From positions 1,736,001 to 1,800,000 of the forward strand of contig NW_027183804.1 of NCBI RefSeq assembly GCF_041296385.1: a stretch of DNA of 64,000 nucleotides. The letters run 5' to 3'. This document shows positions 43,996 through 54,571 of the stretch, in pieces. Each line of letters begins with the position of its first letter. The stretch's first letter is position 1. The position numbers and the translations under genes are program-made. This stretch comes from Aphelocoma coerulescens. Lineage: Eukaryota > Chordata > Aves > Passeriformes > Corvidae. The notes beneath the pieces were generated by a model. The model worked only from the letters and a program-made list of their open reading frames with translations. It did no database searches and was not told where the DNA came from.

Positions 43996-44699
43996 CGGGG
44001 GCGGGAGGGGGGTCCCGGTGCCGGGGGCAGTCCCCGCTCGCCGGGCGGATCCCGGTGGCGCAGCTTGGGAGCCGCGGAAGTGCCCGAGGGAGCGCGGGGG
44101 CGGGGGAAGAGGGGGTGCGAGGGGGTATCGGTGCGGGATAAGGGGGCTCGGGGGGGTCTCAGCGCCGGGGATGGAGGTGCCGGGCGGTCCCCGTGCACGG
44201 GAGTGGGGGTTCAGACCTGGATATGGGGGTGCAAGGAGGTCCCGCTGCCGGGAATGGGGGGGGGGTCAGGTGGTCCCTCTGCCGGGAACGGGGGGGACGG
44301 GGGAGTCCCCGACCCGGAGATGGAGTTTCAGGGAGGTCCCGGGGCCTAGAAACGGTGGCTCAGGGGGTTTTCCTGGGACGGGGAATGTGGGTTCAGGGAA
44401 GTCCCCTTGCCGGGAATGGGGCTTCAGGGACGTCCTCGTGCCAGCTAAGGGGAACAGGGCGTCCCGGTGCTGGGCAGGGGGATGCAGGGGGTCACAGTAC
44501 CCGGGAATGGTGGTTCAGGGGGGTTCAGGGAGGCCCCGGGGCCAAAAAACGGGGAACAGGGGGTCCCGGTGCTGGGGAAGGGGATGCAGGGGGGTCACAG
44601 TGTCCGGGAATGGCGGTGCAGGGTGCTCTAGTACCCGGAAATGGGAGCTCAGGGGGTTCCCGTGCCCGGGAGTTGCGGTTCGGGGGTTCCCGTGCCGGG
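43996..44699. repeat. GC-rich degenerate minisatellite, right arm
   Basis: Mirrored counterpart of 15396-16107. No gene. Confidence 0.6.
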
Positions 44700-44756
44700 G
44701 GTCCCACTCGCCCCTCGCCCCCCCAGGAGCGCCCCCGGCCCCAGCGCTGGAGCCAT
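44696..44756 (-). pseudogene. MHC class I-like leader exon remnant, right arm
   Basis: Minus-strand ATG at 44756 reads MAPALGPGALLG, identical to the left-arm copy, with the same decayed donor. No downstream class I exon. Confidence 0.5.
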
Positions 44757-44821
44757 CGCGCTGCTCCGCTGGGCCCCGCCCCCAGCCCGGCCCCGCCCCC
44801 AGAGCCGCCTCCGGCCCCGCC

Positions 44822-44876
44822 ATTGGCGCCGCTCTTTCCTGCCCGCCAATGGCAGCTCGGGCTGCTCGTGACGTCA
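44822..44876 (-). promoter_or_regulatory. SXY-like MHC promoter module, right arm
   Basis: X2/CRE TGACGTCA at 44869-44876; Y box (CCAAT at 44846-44850 on the plus strand) 18 bases downstream; a second CCAAT-type site at 44822-44826. Between it and the ATG a GC-box unit (GGGGGCGGGGCC) is present twice, once in the left arm. Confidence 0.6.
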
Positions 44877-45669
44877 CCGGGCGCCGGGCAGATCCCGGCG
44901 GCGCAGGGCGGGAGGCGGAGAAGCCAAAGGGACCGAGGGAGCGCGGGGGGAGGGGACGGGGCAATTCCAGGGAATTCCCCTGGATCCCCTCCTGCCATCC
45001 CCCGGACCCTCCTCGGCCGCGCCCTGCGGGACCCCCGGGCCGGGCCGGGCTGAGCTCCCGGGCCCCGCGGCCAAACTCTGCCTGGAACCCGCTGGGTTCG
45101 GCCCGAAGCGGGGCAAGCAGCGGGACCCGCGGATCCATTTTGTCCTGCGGCTGCGGGGCCCCAGCCCCGGCGGAGCAGGACTGGGCGCTGGGACCCCGAT
45201 CCCTGACTCCCCATCTCCTTCTCTCTCTCTCTCCTCTCTTCTCCCTTTCCTTTGGGTGATCACAAATCCCGGAGCGGCTGCAGAGCCCCGTGCCCAGCTC
45301 GGGTTTCGCAGGAATGGGAGGCCTGGGGCTGAGGTGCCCCGGGATGGCCGGGAATGGGGTCCGGGGGTCCCCGGGGTCAGGAAAACAGGGGATGCAGGGG
45401 CTGGGAGAGGAGGATACCCGGGACAGGGATTGCAGGGGGTGTTGGTGCAGGATGAGGGGTGCAGGGGGTCCCAGTGCCCAGGAATGGGGATTCAAGGGGG
45501 TCTCAAGGTAAAGGAAAAGGGGGACTTCCTAAAGCCCCCTCCCGGAGGGGCACGAACTGGGTCAGGAGCTCTAGGAGAGTGAAAAGGGGGCAACCCCCAG
45601 CATAGGGGCAATTCTGGGAGGGGCTCAAGCGCTCCTGGCGGGACACGACCCCCAGGGATCCCCCCTCAC
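44877..45669. other. CpG-rich upstream sequence, no gene
   Basis: Mirrored counterpart of 14436-15231. Large open frames on both strands reflect CpG composition. Confidence 0.5.
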
Positions 45670-45770
45670 CTCCTCCCGCAGGTGGAGGCCGAGCCCCAGC
45701 CCAGGAGGACGAAGCCCAACACGAAGCCCCCGGCCCCCGTCAGCATCTTGGGGGGCGTCCGGCGGCAGCT
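45670..45770 (-). pseudogene. MHC class II B exon 4 (transmembrane), right arm, frameshifted
   Basis: Minus-strand ATG at 45746 reads KMLTGAGGFVLGFVLLG, then the same frame break as the left arm. It has GG where the left arm has GD, closer to the functional family. Confidence 0.7.
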
Positions 45771-46369
45771 CCGGAGCGGGAGGGGCAGGATCCGGGAAAC
45801 GGCGGCGGCTGCCGGGAAGGGACCGGGACGGACTGGGACAGGCTGGGATGGACTGGGACAGGCTGGGACACCGGGATACACCAGGACCAGAACCAGAACC
45901 AGGACCGGAACCCACTGGGACCAGAACTGGGTAACAGAGGTCACACTGCGAGCAACAGGGACCACTCTGAGGACTGGGAGAAACTGGGAGCGGGCTGAGT
46001 GCAGCTGGCAGCAGCTGGGAGTGGCTGGGAGCGTGCGGGAACAAACTGGGCGAACATGGAACACCCGGGGGACGCGGACCAGCCGAGGGACACGGGATGT
46101 CCACGGACCGTGGAAGGTCCAAGGAACGCTGAGCGTCGCTGCCGCGGCTGGAAAAGCTTGAATGGAGTTTTTATCCCGTGACGTCCCCGGGAGCAGCGGC
46201 AGCTCCGCGCCCCCAGCCCGGGGGTGGGAGCAGGGGAGCCGCGGGCAGCACCTTCGGGGCACAGCCGGGGGCTGGGGGGCTCCTCCCCGCCGTTCATTTT
46301 CTCTCCCCTCCATTCACATTTTCTCCCCAGAATTGAAGTGTTTCTCGCCCCAATTAAACTGTTCTCCCC
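45771..46369. other. CCCAGT-rich intron-like sequence, right arm
   Basis: Mirrored counterpart of 13736-14334. Degenerate ACTGGGA repeats at 45830-46050. No gene. Confidence 0.6.
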
Positions 46370-46800
46370 AATTAAGCCCTGAGGCCCCTGTGTGCCCCTG
46401 GCTCCTCCTGGCAGATCCGGTCGGGACCTTCTGGAAAGAGCGGCGGGAAGAGTTCAAAAATCCATCATTATTTCGATTGATTTCGTTGGTTTCCGGGGGA
46501 GAAGCGGTAGGACAGCATCTCACCACAAACCTCCGGGAGGGGAACAAAGGCTGTGTGGGGGAAATAGAGAAAAAACCCGAAGTTGTGGTAGAAAAAAATT
46601 GGAAAAAAAAAGAAGAAAGAAACTAAGAAGAAAAGCAAGGAAAAAAAAAAAAAAGAGTATTATAAAGTAAAATAGCATAAAATAATTATGAATGAAGAAA
46701 ATAACGGCCGAGATTATTCCGTTGCGACTTCGGGTCTCTTCTCCGAGCTCCGAGCCGGGTCTGAGCCAGGAGCCGGTGGGCTGGGAGAGACATCGCTGCT
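46370..46800 (-). repeat. Element X copy, right arm (outer)
   Basis: Mirrored counterpart of 13330-13735; forms an inverted pair with 43640-43995 around the MHC relics. Confidence 0.6.
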
Positions 46801-47625
46801 GAGGGGCTGAATATTTCCGAAACTAAAGTATCGGTGACACCTGGAGGCTCCAGCAGTCCCCGCGCACACGTTCGATTCCCTCATTTCAAGCTGAAAGCTC
46901 AGCTCCACTCGTGACTCTGCTTTGTAGCGATGGATGGAAACATTCCCCGCAATTCCCGTCCAAAGAGCCCGGCAAGGTTCGCGTCGGGAGAGCTCCCTCG
47001 GGGCAGCCCCGGCTCCTGCCCTGCTTGAGTCCCTCTCGAGCCCGCTGTGGTTTCCAGCTGCTTCGCTCCAGCTGCCCCAAATGCCCGTGAATTGCACGGA
47101 ACTGGAACAGATCCGAGTCCTCGTGGCTCGGGCTAAGGGCAGGGAGAGGTCACTCAGGGATCGCCATCGCGGCCACAAGAGCCCCGACGTGGGGAATGAA
47201 CTGGATTTGGGACGGAGCGGATCAGAACAGGAGAGTGAGGAGGAAAATAAACCCTGGTACAGAACCTTCCCCCGACCTCTTTCTCCTTGGCGGAGTTCAC
47301 TTTATGCCCGGCTCCTCCCTGCTGTGCCCAGCGGGGCAGGGAGAAGGGATGGGAGTCGCGCTCAGTTCGTGCCGCTGCTTCCCCCTCGGGGCCAGGAATC
47401 CTTCCCTGCTGCGGCGCGGGGTCCCTCCCATGGGGTCAGTCCCTGCCCTGGCCAGCGGGGGGTCCCTCCCCAGCCGTGCGGTCACTCCCCGGCCCGGCCC
47501 TGAGGCGCGGGGCAGTCGCGGGGCAGCCGCGCTCCGGCCCCGTCAGCGGCAGCGCCGCTTCGTGCCGGGCAGGAGCGGCAGAAGGAGCCGGGCGGCGGCG
47601 GGGGCTGAATCCCGGCAGCAGCGAG

Positions 47626-47721
47626 GAGGAAGAAGAGGAAGAAGAGGAAGACGAGGAAGAAGAGGAAGAAGAGGAAGAAGAGGAAGAAGAGGAAGAAGAG
47701 GAAGAAGAGGAAGAAGAGGAA
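47626..47721. repeat. (GAGGAAGAA)n polypurine tract, right arm
   Basis: About 96 bases of 9-mer repeats, lacking part of the left-arm tract (12413-12524). Encodes artefactual poly-Glu, Gly-Arg and Ser open frames. Confidence 0.9.
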
Positions 47722-47929
47722 GGGGCCGGGGCCGCCTGCGGTGTCCGATCCCCGGCAGCAGCGGGGAGGCCTCGGGCAGCGGCGGCGGGCGGGGCCCTTT
47801 GGAGCCGCCCCGAGGGCTCGGTGCCGCCCCGGGCCCCTGAAGGAGCCGCTCGGCGGGACGGGCGAGCTGGGAACGAGAGAAAGGAAGAAAAGAAGGAAAT
47901 CCGATCAAAGAGCCGCACCGAGGGGCGTC

Positions 47930-48185
47930 TCCGCCGGCCCGTGGCACTGGAGGAGCTGCACCGAGAGACCGGCGAGGAGCCCGGCGCTGAAAGAGCCGCA
48001 GCGGAGGGGTGGGATGGGAGGTGCGAATGGAATAAAAAAAGGAGAAGAGAATAATAAATTCTAGAAGAAGTGCACGGGGAGTGGCGGCTGCGCAGCGACT
48101 GAAAGAGCTGCAGCGAGGGAGCGTCGGGGCAGCAGCGCGGGGTCTCGGCCGCTCCGTGTGACCGAAAGAGCCGCAGCGAGGGACG
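47930..48185 (+). repeat. CTGAAAGAGCCGCAGCGAGG motif cluster, right arm
   Basis: At least six copies of the 20-base motif (variants with GAGCTGCA) at about 40-base spacing. More intact than in the left arm, especially at 48090-48180. Confidence 0.55.
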
Positions 48186-48308
48186 GGCGGGGCGCGGCTC
48201 GGATCGAGCCCTCCAGCTGCGCCAAGAGCGGCGACCCCGCGGGACCGCGCCGGGGCCGGGCGGCGGCGGCAGCCGGAGCCGGGGAAGCGGCTTGGAGCGG
48301 CGGAGACG

Positions 48309-48458
48309 AGCGGGGTGTTCCCGTCAGCTCCGCTCAGCCCTCGGGCACCGGGGGGTTCCGGGGCTTGTTCCCGTCAGCTCCGCTCAGCCCTCGGGCACCG
48401 GGGGGTTCCGGGGCTTGTTCCCGTCAGCTCCGCTCAGCCCTCGGGCACCGCGCTGGGG
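48309..48458. repeat. 50-bp tandem repeat, three copies (right arm only)
   Basis: Unit GTTCCCGTCAGCTCCGCTCA followed by GCCCTCGGGCACCGGGGGG and TTCCGGGGCTT, two full copies plus a third partial. The left arm has a single copy (about 11960-12015). Confidence 0.85.
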
Positions 48459-49911
48459 CCCCGCGCACTTTTCCAGCCCGGCCGCCCCCACGGGCCGGGC
48501 CCCGCGGCTCCCGCTGCCGCCGCCTCGGCCCCGCCGAGCCCAGAAACACCGGAAAATCGTTCCTATGCACTAAGGAACCTTTCCGTGCGCAGCCAGGGGC
48601 GCAGAGGGGGGATCCTTATGAAGTCCCCTCCCCTCAGTCCCTCCTGGCACGGCCGGGCATTAGCGCAGCTCCCGGGGCTGTGTCCCGGCACCGGCTGCTG
48701 CCCCAGGGCACGGGGCTGCCGCGCTCGGGCATTAAACGCGACAGATTTGGGGAGCAGGGACAGCCACAGAAAGCCTCGGGGAGCCCTCGGGAGCCTGGAG
48801 CTGCACGAGGGCCACAAAGGATGCCCTGGACACAGCGATGGCCCCAGCAGCGGCTCTGCCCCCCAGCACGGGGCTGTGTCCCAGACCCCCCGCTCCAGCC
48901 CGAGGTTTGGGGGCGGCAGCGGAGCTGCTGGACGGAGGACGGCTGGAGGAGCAGGAGCGGGAGGAAGAGGAGGGATAAAGGGGAAGGGCGGGAGGAAGAG
49001 GCGGGCCAGAGGGGGCAGGAAGAGGAGCCTCCATGTGCATCCATCGCTCTCTGTGTCCGCAGCTCTCGGCCTCGGGAACACCGCTCCCCCCATCCCGCAG
49101 GTGACCGGGGAGGGGCAGCTCGCCCCAAATATCTTGGGCGGTGCCTGGGGTTGTTTCGGGAGAGCGGATTTTTGGAGCTTGGAGGACTCCAGCACCGAGC
49201 CTCAAATATCTTTGTTGGTTCCTGGGGGAGGGGGGTTTGGTGGGGCGGGGGAGGGGAGGCGGATGTTTGGATCTTGCAGGGCTCCGAATGTGAGTCGCAA
49301 ATGCCCCTTGGGGGATATTGGGGAGCCCCCGGCACGCGGGGTTTTGGGGGTCCCGGTGGCGACTGCCGGGAGAAATGGGATGGGGCGGGATGGGGCCCGG
49401 GAAGGGTGGGATGTGGATTGGGGTGTGGGATGAAGTGTGGCGGAGGGGGATGGGCGGGATGGGGCCTGGGATGAGGCCGGCGAAGGTTGGGGATGATGAG
49501 GCCGGGGGGACCCCAGTCCTCAGGGGCCTGCGGGGTATCCGCCAGCTCCGAGGGAGTTTTGGGGCACCCCTAATCCTGAGGGGGCGGTGCTGGCAGCGGG
49601 GGACACGTGGCTCCGGCACCTCTGGCCCCAGCTGAGCCCCCCCCGCCCCCAGCGCCCCCCGGAGCGGAATTTGGGGAGGGGGAGGTGGGGGCGGGCAGGC
49701 CGGGCCCCCCCGCGCTGTCCCGGCGGGGGCCGAGTGCGGGCGGGAGCCCCGCGGGGCCCGGCCCTGCCCGGGCACGGCTGATGCCGCCCGCCCGCGCTCC
49801 GCACTGGTCCGGACTGGTGCTCCCAGTGCCGTGCGGGGCGGGGCCGCTCTGGGGACCCCCCAGGGCACAGCGCGGCTGCTTTGGGGCTGTCGGCAGCGCC
49901 CGGCGCTGGGC
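48459..49911 (+). other. CpG-rich upstream region, leader module 2 (right arm)
   Basis: Counterpart of 10509-12000. The leader module is at about 49060-49100 (TGTCCGCAG, short exon, CATCCCGCAG, GTGACC). No coding gene before the MHC leader exon. Confidence 0.5.
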
Positions 49912-49982
49912 ATGGGGCGTGTGGGGGCAGCTGGGGCCGCACTGGTGGCACTGGTGGTGCTGGGAGCCCCCCCGGGCGCGGG
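49912..49982 (+). pseudogene. MHC class II B leader exon 1 (right arm)
   Basis: ATG at 49912; MGRVGAAGAALVALVVLG and APPGA, then donor GTGAGCGG at 49983. Downstream in the same orientation come the zinc-finger gene (52048-53067) and the MHC-like exon 4 (54108-54200), with no beta-1 or beta-2 exon between. Confidence 0.65.
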
Positions 49983-50251
49983 GTGAGCGGTGAGAAGGGG
50001 GGCGGGTCTGGGACCCCAAATGGAGCGAAATGGGGAATGGAACCCCCAAAGTGAGCAGGAGGGGCCTGGAACCCCCAAAACCAAGGCCGGGGGAGGGGAG
50101 GTGGGGATTGGGGATGGGGATGGTGCAGAAGGAGGAGGGAAGAGGGGGCTGGGACCCCCAAACAAAGCGGGATGGGGATGGGACACCCAAATTGAGCTGG
50201 AATGGGGCTGTGGATTGGGGGAACGCTGAGAAAGGGGAGGAGAGGGGAGGG

Positions 50252-50888
50252 TGTTCTGGTTTGGCCAAATTTAGAAATATATCCTCTGAGAGAAGGCACA
50301 ACCACCCCTCCCCCACCAGGTTTGGGAAAAAATAAATTTTCCTCGAAGGAAAGTGGAGGAGATAAAACTATTTATTTACCAAACACACAGGAAAGAAAAA
50401 TAATGCTAAATAATAAAATCTGTCGCTGTGGAGGAAAAGAACCTAGGAAAGTGTTAGAGTCCTCCCTTTGGTCTCCTCGGAGCTGGGGCTTGGCCCAGGG
50501 CCAGGCCCTCTGTGCCCGGTGGAAAGTCCTCCCGATGTGCTCTGATGTTAAAGCAATCAAGCAGTCCAGTAGAAAAGGGGATTTTCCAGGGGAGGAAAAA
50601 TTCAACTCTCAGTTTCTCTCCGGAGAAAAAGCAGCTGAACAACTGGCCAAAAAAGAAACTGTTCTGGGTGCAGCTGGCCGGGTGCTTCCCCCCTCCCCTG
50701 CCACAGCTGGGAAACCAATTGCTATCTGTGTGTGAGCTTGAACAAGCTGCAAACTGCCCTGAAAAAGTTTTGCTCAGTTTTTTCCTTCCCCCTCTCAGGC
50801 TCAGTTTAGAGGCATAGAAAGGCACAGGAATTAATTTCTGGGCATAGGCAGCGATATGGGATACACATCATAAGGTCACCCCAAGACA
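50252..50888 (+). mobile_element. ERVL-type solo LTR with 5-bp target duplication
   Basis: 637 bases from TGTTCTGGTTTGGCC to CCAAGACA, flanked by GAGGG on both sides (50247-50251 and 50889-50893). The left arm has a single GAGGG (CCCTC at about 10157-10165) and no LTR, i.e. an empty site. AATAAA-type signals lie at 50330 and 50410. A 5-bp duplication fits ERVL/gamma-type integration in birds. Confidence 0.9.
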
Positions 50889-50893
50889 GAGGG

Positions 50894-52047
50894 AAAGGTG
50901 GGGTTGGGACAGAAGAAGAGCGGTTCCATGGGGGTGCAGCCCTGTCCCCCAGCACCTGAGCCCTGGAGCGATTCCCTGGGGCTCTGGGGAAGGGAGGGAT
51001 CCGCACTGGGGGGGTCCCCAACCCCCTTGTCCATCCCTGGGGCTGATCGGGGGCTCCCCCCACACAGCAGCCGGTGCTGCGGCAGCCGTGGGGCAGAGGG
51101 GGTGGGAAAGTGGGGTCAGGGTGGGAGTGGAGGAGGAGCGGGAGGAAGAGGAGGGAGAGAGGAGGAGGAGGAGCTGGAGAACCACGAGGTTCCACTGCCT
51201 GCCCACTGTGTCCGCAGCACCCCCAGCCCCGGTAGCATCTTCCCACTCATCCTGCAGGTGAGCGGGGAGGGGGAGCTCACCCCAAATCTATCGGGGGTCA
51301 GCAGGAGGGGTTTTTTTGGAGGGGTGTTTGGAGCTTGCAGATTCTGGAATCGAGCCCCAGATGTCTTTGCATGTCCCTGGGAGGGATTTTTTGGGCCAGA
51401 GTGGATATGTGGATCTTGCAGGACTCCAAAGCTGAGCCATAATTGCCCCTTGGGGGTCTTGGGGGGTCCATGTGAGGATCGCCTGGTCCTGGCGGGGTTG
51501 GACATTGGGTTTGGGGATCCCCAGGAGAGCTGGGGGCTGGAACACGGGACCCCTGGAGTGGGGAGAGCAGACAGGGACGATACCAGAGCTGGAGGACCCC
51601 CAAGAGCCTGGAGGGGTGGGGGGGCCTGGAGATGAGACAGGGCTGGGACCCCTCAGCCCTGAAAGGGGCGGTGAGGAGAGGGGGGAGCCCCAAGTTCCTG
51701 GAGTGGAGGGAGGGTGAAGAGGGGACCCTGGGACCTCTGGGAGCTGAAGCAAAATCAGGAAAAAAGGGACCTTTGGGACCCCCAAAGCCCCCCAGCATCC
51801 CTAAGCAGGACCCCGGAGAGGGGGATCCCCAGGACCCCCGGGACCCCCAGCAGCCCTGACAAGGGGGACCCCCAGAACCCTGAAGTGAGGAGACTGGAAA
51901 GGGGGGACTCCTGGAGGCCGTTTTGGAGTCATTCTTGATTTTTTGTTGGTTTTATGGACACCAGGTACCCGGTGACTTCTAGAGCTGGCCTTGGGCAGGA
52001 GGAAGCCCCAACCCAACACACTCATCCCTTGTTTCTCCCCAAACCAG
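50894..52047 (+). other. 5' region of the right-arm zinc-finger gene, leader module 1
   Basis: Counterpart of 9006-10150. A short exon-like module lies at about 51214-51257 (TGTCCGCAG before, CATCCTGCAG end, GTGAGC donor). A 3' acceptor at 52046-52047 joins the coding exon. Remaining sequence is low-complexity. Confidence 0.45.
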
Positions 52048-53067
52048 GATTTCCCATTCCCAACCCTTGGCCAGATGCAGGAGGAGGCTGTGAGGAAGAG
52101 GAAGATGCCCCAGGACCCCCAGGCAGGTGAGGAGGAAGTCAGTGCCCCTTTCCCCCTCTCTCCTGCTCCATCTCCCAGCCCAGCATCGCCCCCGGCTGCA
52201 GGACAACCCCGCTGCCGACGCCGTCCTGCCGGGGACGGACTGGGGGGGATCTCCTTCCCCTTCCCTGTGGCACGGAGGCAAATCCCATCCTCTCCTTGTC
52301 CTTCCTCCCCAGAGAAGGAGCTGAGGACGGAGCCCAGGGAGGACAAATCCCCGCGGCAGAACCTGGTGGAAGAGGCCGTTTTGAGCGGCTCCACGGCGCA
52401 GGAATCCAATGGGGAGGAAAAGCCCCAGAGATCCTGCAGGAGGAGGGGCTGCAAACGCAGCCCAGGGATCCCTGAGGAGGAAAGACCCACCCTGTGCTGG
52501 GAAGGCGGCCGGAGATGCAGCCAGAGGTCAGAGCTGGTGGTTCATGAGCAGCTTCACGATGGGGAGAAGCCCCACAAGTGTGGGGAATGTGGGAAGAGCT
52601 TCAGCCAGAGCTCCAACCTGATCAACCACCAGAGGATGCACACTGGGGAGAGGCCCTACGAGTGTGGGGAATGTGGGAAGAGCTTCAGGTACAGCTCTGA
52701 CCTGAACCGCCACCGGCGCATCCACACTGGGGAGAGGCCCTACGAGTGTCCTGAGTGTGGGAAGAGGTTTCAGACCAGCTCCAGTCTCCTCCTGCACCAG
52801 CGGATTCACACGGATGAGAGGCCCTTCCGCTGCCCTGACTGCAGGAAGGGCTTCAAGCAAAACTCAACCCTCGTCATGCACCGGCGCATCCACACCGGGG
52901 AGAGGCCCTACGAGTGTCCCCAGTGTGGGAAGAGCTTCTCAGAGAGGTCCTCCTTGATCGTCCACTGGCGCATCCACACCGGGGAGAGGCCCTACGAGTG
53001 TCCCCAGTGTGGGAAGAGCTTCTCCAGGAGCTCTCACTTGACCCGACACCAACGGAGGCACCGCTAA
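52048..53067 (+). CDS. C2H2 zinc-finger protein, six fingers (right arm)
   Basis: Exon 52048-52126 holds the start ATG (52075; [17 protein letters not shown]). A 186-base GT-AG intron (52127-52312) is itself open and a multiple of three, so intron retention would also keep the frame. The main exon 52313-53067 encodes the Glu/Arg/Ser spacer, then six fingers from [10 protein letters not shown] to HQRRHR. Linkers are TGERP and one TDERP. TAA at 53065-53067 replaces the next linker; an untranslated seventh finger (CPDCGKSF, HQRTH) follows. It lacks three fingers of the left-arm gene. Probable nuclear DNA-binding regulator; poly(A) signal at 53463. Confidence 0.85.
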   Translation, partial: DFPFPTLGQMQEEAVRKRKMPQDPQAGEEEVSAPFPLSPAPSPSPASPPAAGQPRCRRRPAGDGLGGISFPFPVARRQIPSSPCPSSPEKELRTEPREDKSPRQNLVEEAVLSGSTAQESNGEEKPQRSCRRRGCKRSPGIPEEERPTLCWEGGRRCSQRSELVVHEQLHDGEKPHKCGECGKSFSQSSNLINHQRMHTGERPYECGECGKSFRYSSDLNRHRRIHTGERPYECPECGKRFQTSSSLLLHQRIHTDERPFRCPDCRKGFKQNSTLVMHRRIHTGERPYECPQCGKSFSERSSLIVHWRIHTGERPYECPQCGKSFSRSSHLTRHQRRHR

Positions 53068-53462
53068 GGGAAGCCCTGCGAGTGCCCCGACTGTGGGAAG
53101 AGCTTTGTCCTCTGCTCCGACTCCATCCCCCATCAGAGGACCCACGTTTGGCAGAGCCCTGGTGACCCACATTCCCTGTGATCTGTGTTGGGAAGAGCCC
53201 TGGCTGGTGCTCTCCACGTTCTCCTGGATCCCTGTAGGCACCTGGATGAACGCAGGGGCAGGAACATCCATCGGGACTCAGATCAACATTGGAAATTCAT
53301 TGGGAAGAGCTGATTTTTTACCTTTACACTCTAAAATTTTCATCTGCTCTGTCCAATTGTTTTCTCTGGTGGTATCAAGCAACCCTGGATGATCTTGGAG
53401 ATCTTCTGCAACCTAAGTAATTTCTGTGTTAATCCCACTGAAACAACCAAAATTGAGGTAGA

Positions 53463-53468
53463 AATAAA
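53463..53468 (+). terminator. Poly(A) signal of the right-arm zinc-finger gene
   Basis: AATAAA about 400 bases after the stop, mirrored by 7334-7339. Confidence 0.6.
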
Positions 53469-54107
53469 GAAATTAAACAAAGAGATCTAAAGCGGCACCA
53501 TTTTACCAGAATTTGGGGGTGAATTTGGGGTTCAGGGGAATATTCGGGAGGATCTGAGTGTTGTGAAGCCACGAAGCCAGGCAGATTGGGGCCACAATCT
53601 CACAGTTGTGCTGGCAGAACGTGTCCACCTGAGCCCGTCTGTTCTCCAGGAATTCTGGTTGTCTGTCCCAGTCCCTGGCCTGGGTCTCTCCCTTTGGGGT
53701 GTGACCTCCAAAGTGCCCAAATCACTGCTGAAGTGCCCGAGCTGCTCTGGGCTGTGGATGTTCCTGTGCCCCAGCCTGTCCTGGTCTGTGCCATGGGGGG
53801 TGGAGAGGGTCTGGGGGCACCTTGGGGGACTGGGAGGGGCTTTTGTGGCCCTTGGAGCCACTTATGGTGCTGGGACGGGCTTTGGGGGGCTTTTGGGGCA
53901 GTCTGTGAGGGAGTTTTGGGGTGGGTGCAGGGGTGTGTGGCTTGGAGGGGTGGGTGTTGGGGGAGATGGAAAGGGGATTTGGTGGCTTTGGGGCCATTTC
54001 TTTTGCAGGGAGTGGTTGGGGGAGTCCTGGCTGGGAGCTGTGGTGTGGTTTGAGGGGTCTGGTAGTGGCTGTGGGGCTGGGAGGGGGTTTTAGGGCCTCT
54101 CCCCCAG

Positions 54108-54200
54108 ACTCCAAAGCTGCCACCAGACCCCACCCCCAAGATGCTGCTGGTGGTCGGGGATTCCATGTTGGGGTTCATCCTCCTGGCACTGCAGGAGAAG
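54108..54200 (+). pseudogene. MHC class II B-like exon 4, right-arm copy
   Basis: 93-nt open exon with CCCCCAG acceptor and GTGAGG donor. Encodes LPPDPTPKMLLVVGDS and MLGFILLALQEK. Same strand as the zinc-finger gene, about 1 kb downstream. Confidence 0.65.
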
Positions 54201-54289
54201 GTGAGGGGGGTCCCCAGGGGCCATGTGTGTCCCCCCAGAGCGTGTGTGACCCTCCCATCCCGGTGTCACCCCCTTTTCCCTGCCCACAG

Positions 54290-54571
54290 GGCTCCTGAGC
54301 CAGCCCCTGCTGCCCCGGGAGGGAATTTGGGGAGGGGGCAGAGGGGGGTGCGCAGCCCCCGCCGGGGGATGACCCCGGCCCAGCGCCCTTCGTTCAGCAC
54401 CGAGCTGGGCTTGGGGCCGCAGGAGGAAGAGGCCGATGGGAAGCAGATCCTGCAGGGGGGACAGGGCTTGGGCTCAGGGCAAGGTCCTGCCCTGCACACC
54501 TGGCTCAGGTGTGAGCCTGCCCTGGGAAGGGAGCGGGACATTCCCATCCCCACGGATCAGGGCTGGGAGCA
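54290..54571 (+). pseudogene. MHC class II B-like last exon / 3' UTR (right arm)
   Basis: Starts after acceptor CCCACAG (54283-54289). Spliced to exon 4 it stops within a few codons; the rest is UTR-like. Homology to the left arm ends at about 54571, but similarity to the middle copy continues for about 45 bases. Confidence 0.5.

Larger units (their letters stand above)
41799..54571 (-). repeat. Right arm of the ~12-kb inverted repeat
   Basis: Mirrored match to 6227-18378. Differences seen: a 637-base solo LTR (50252-50888), a 50-bp unit in three copies (48309-48458) where the left has one, shorter GA and GAAGAG tracts, a duplicated 17-bp GC box in the class I-like promoter, and six rather than nine zinc fingers. 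Confidence 0.9.

Noticed and set aside
49912..52126. Fusion of the MHC leader exon directly to the zinc-finger start exon
   Set aside because: Joining donor 49983 to acceptor 52047 puts the zinc-finger frame out of register and soon meets a stop, so a simple secreted fusion protein is not supported.
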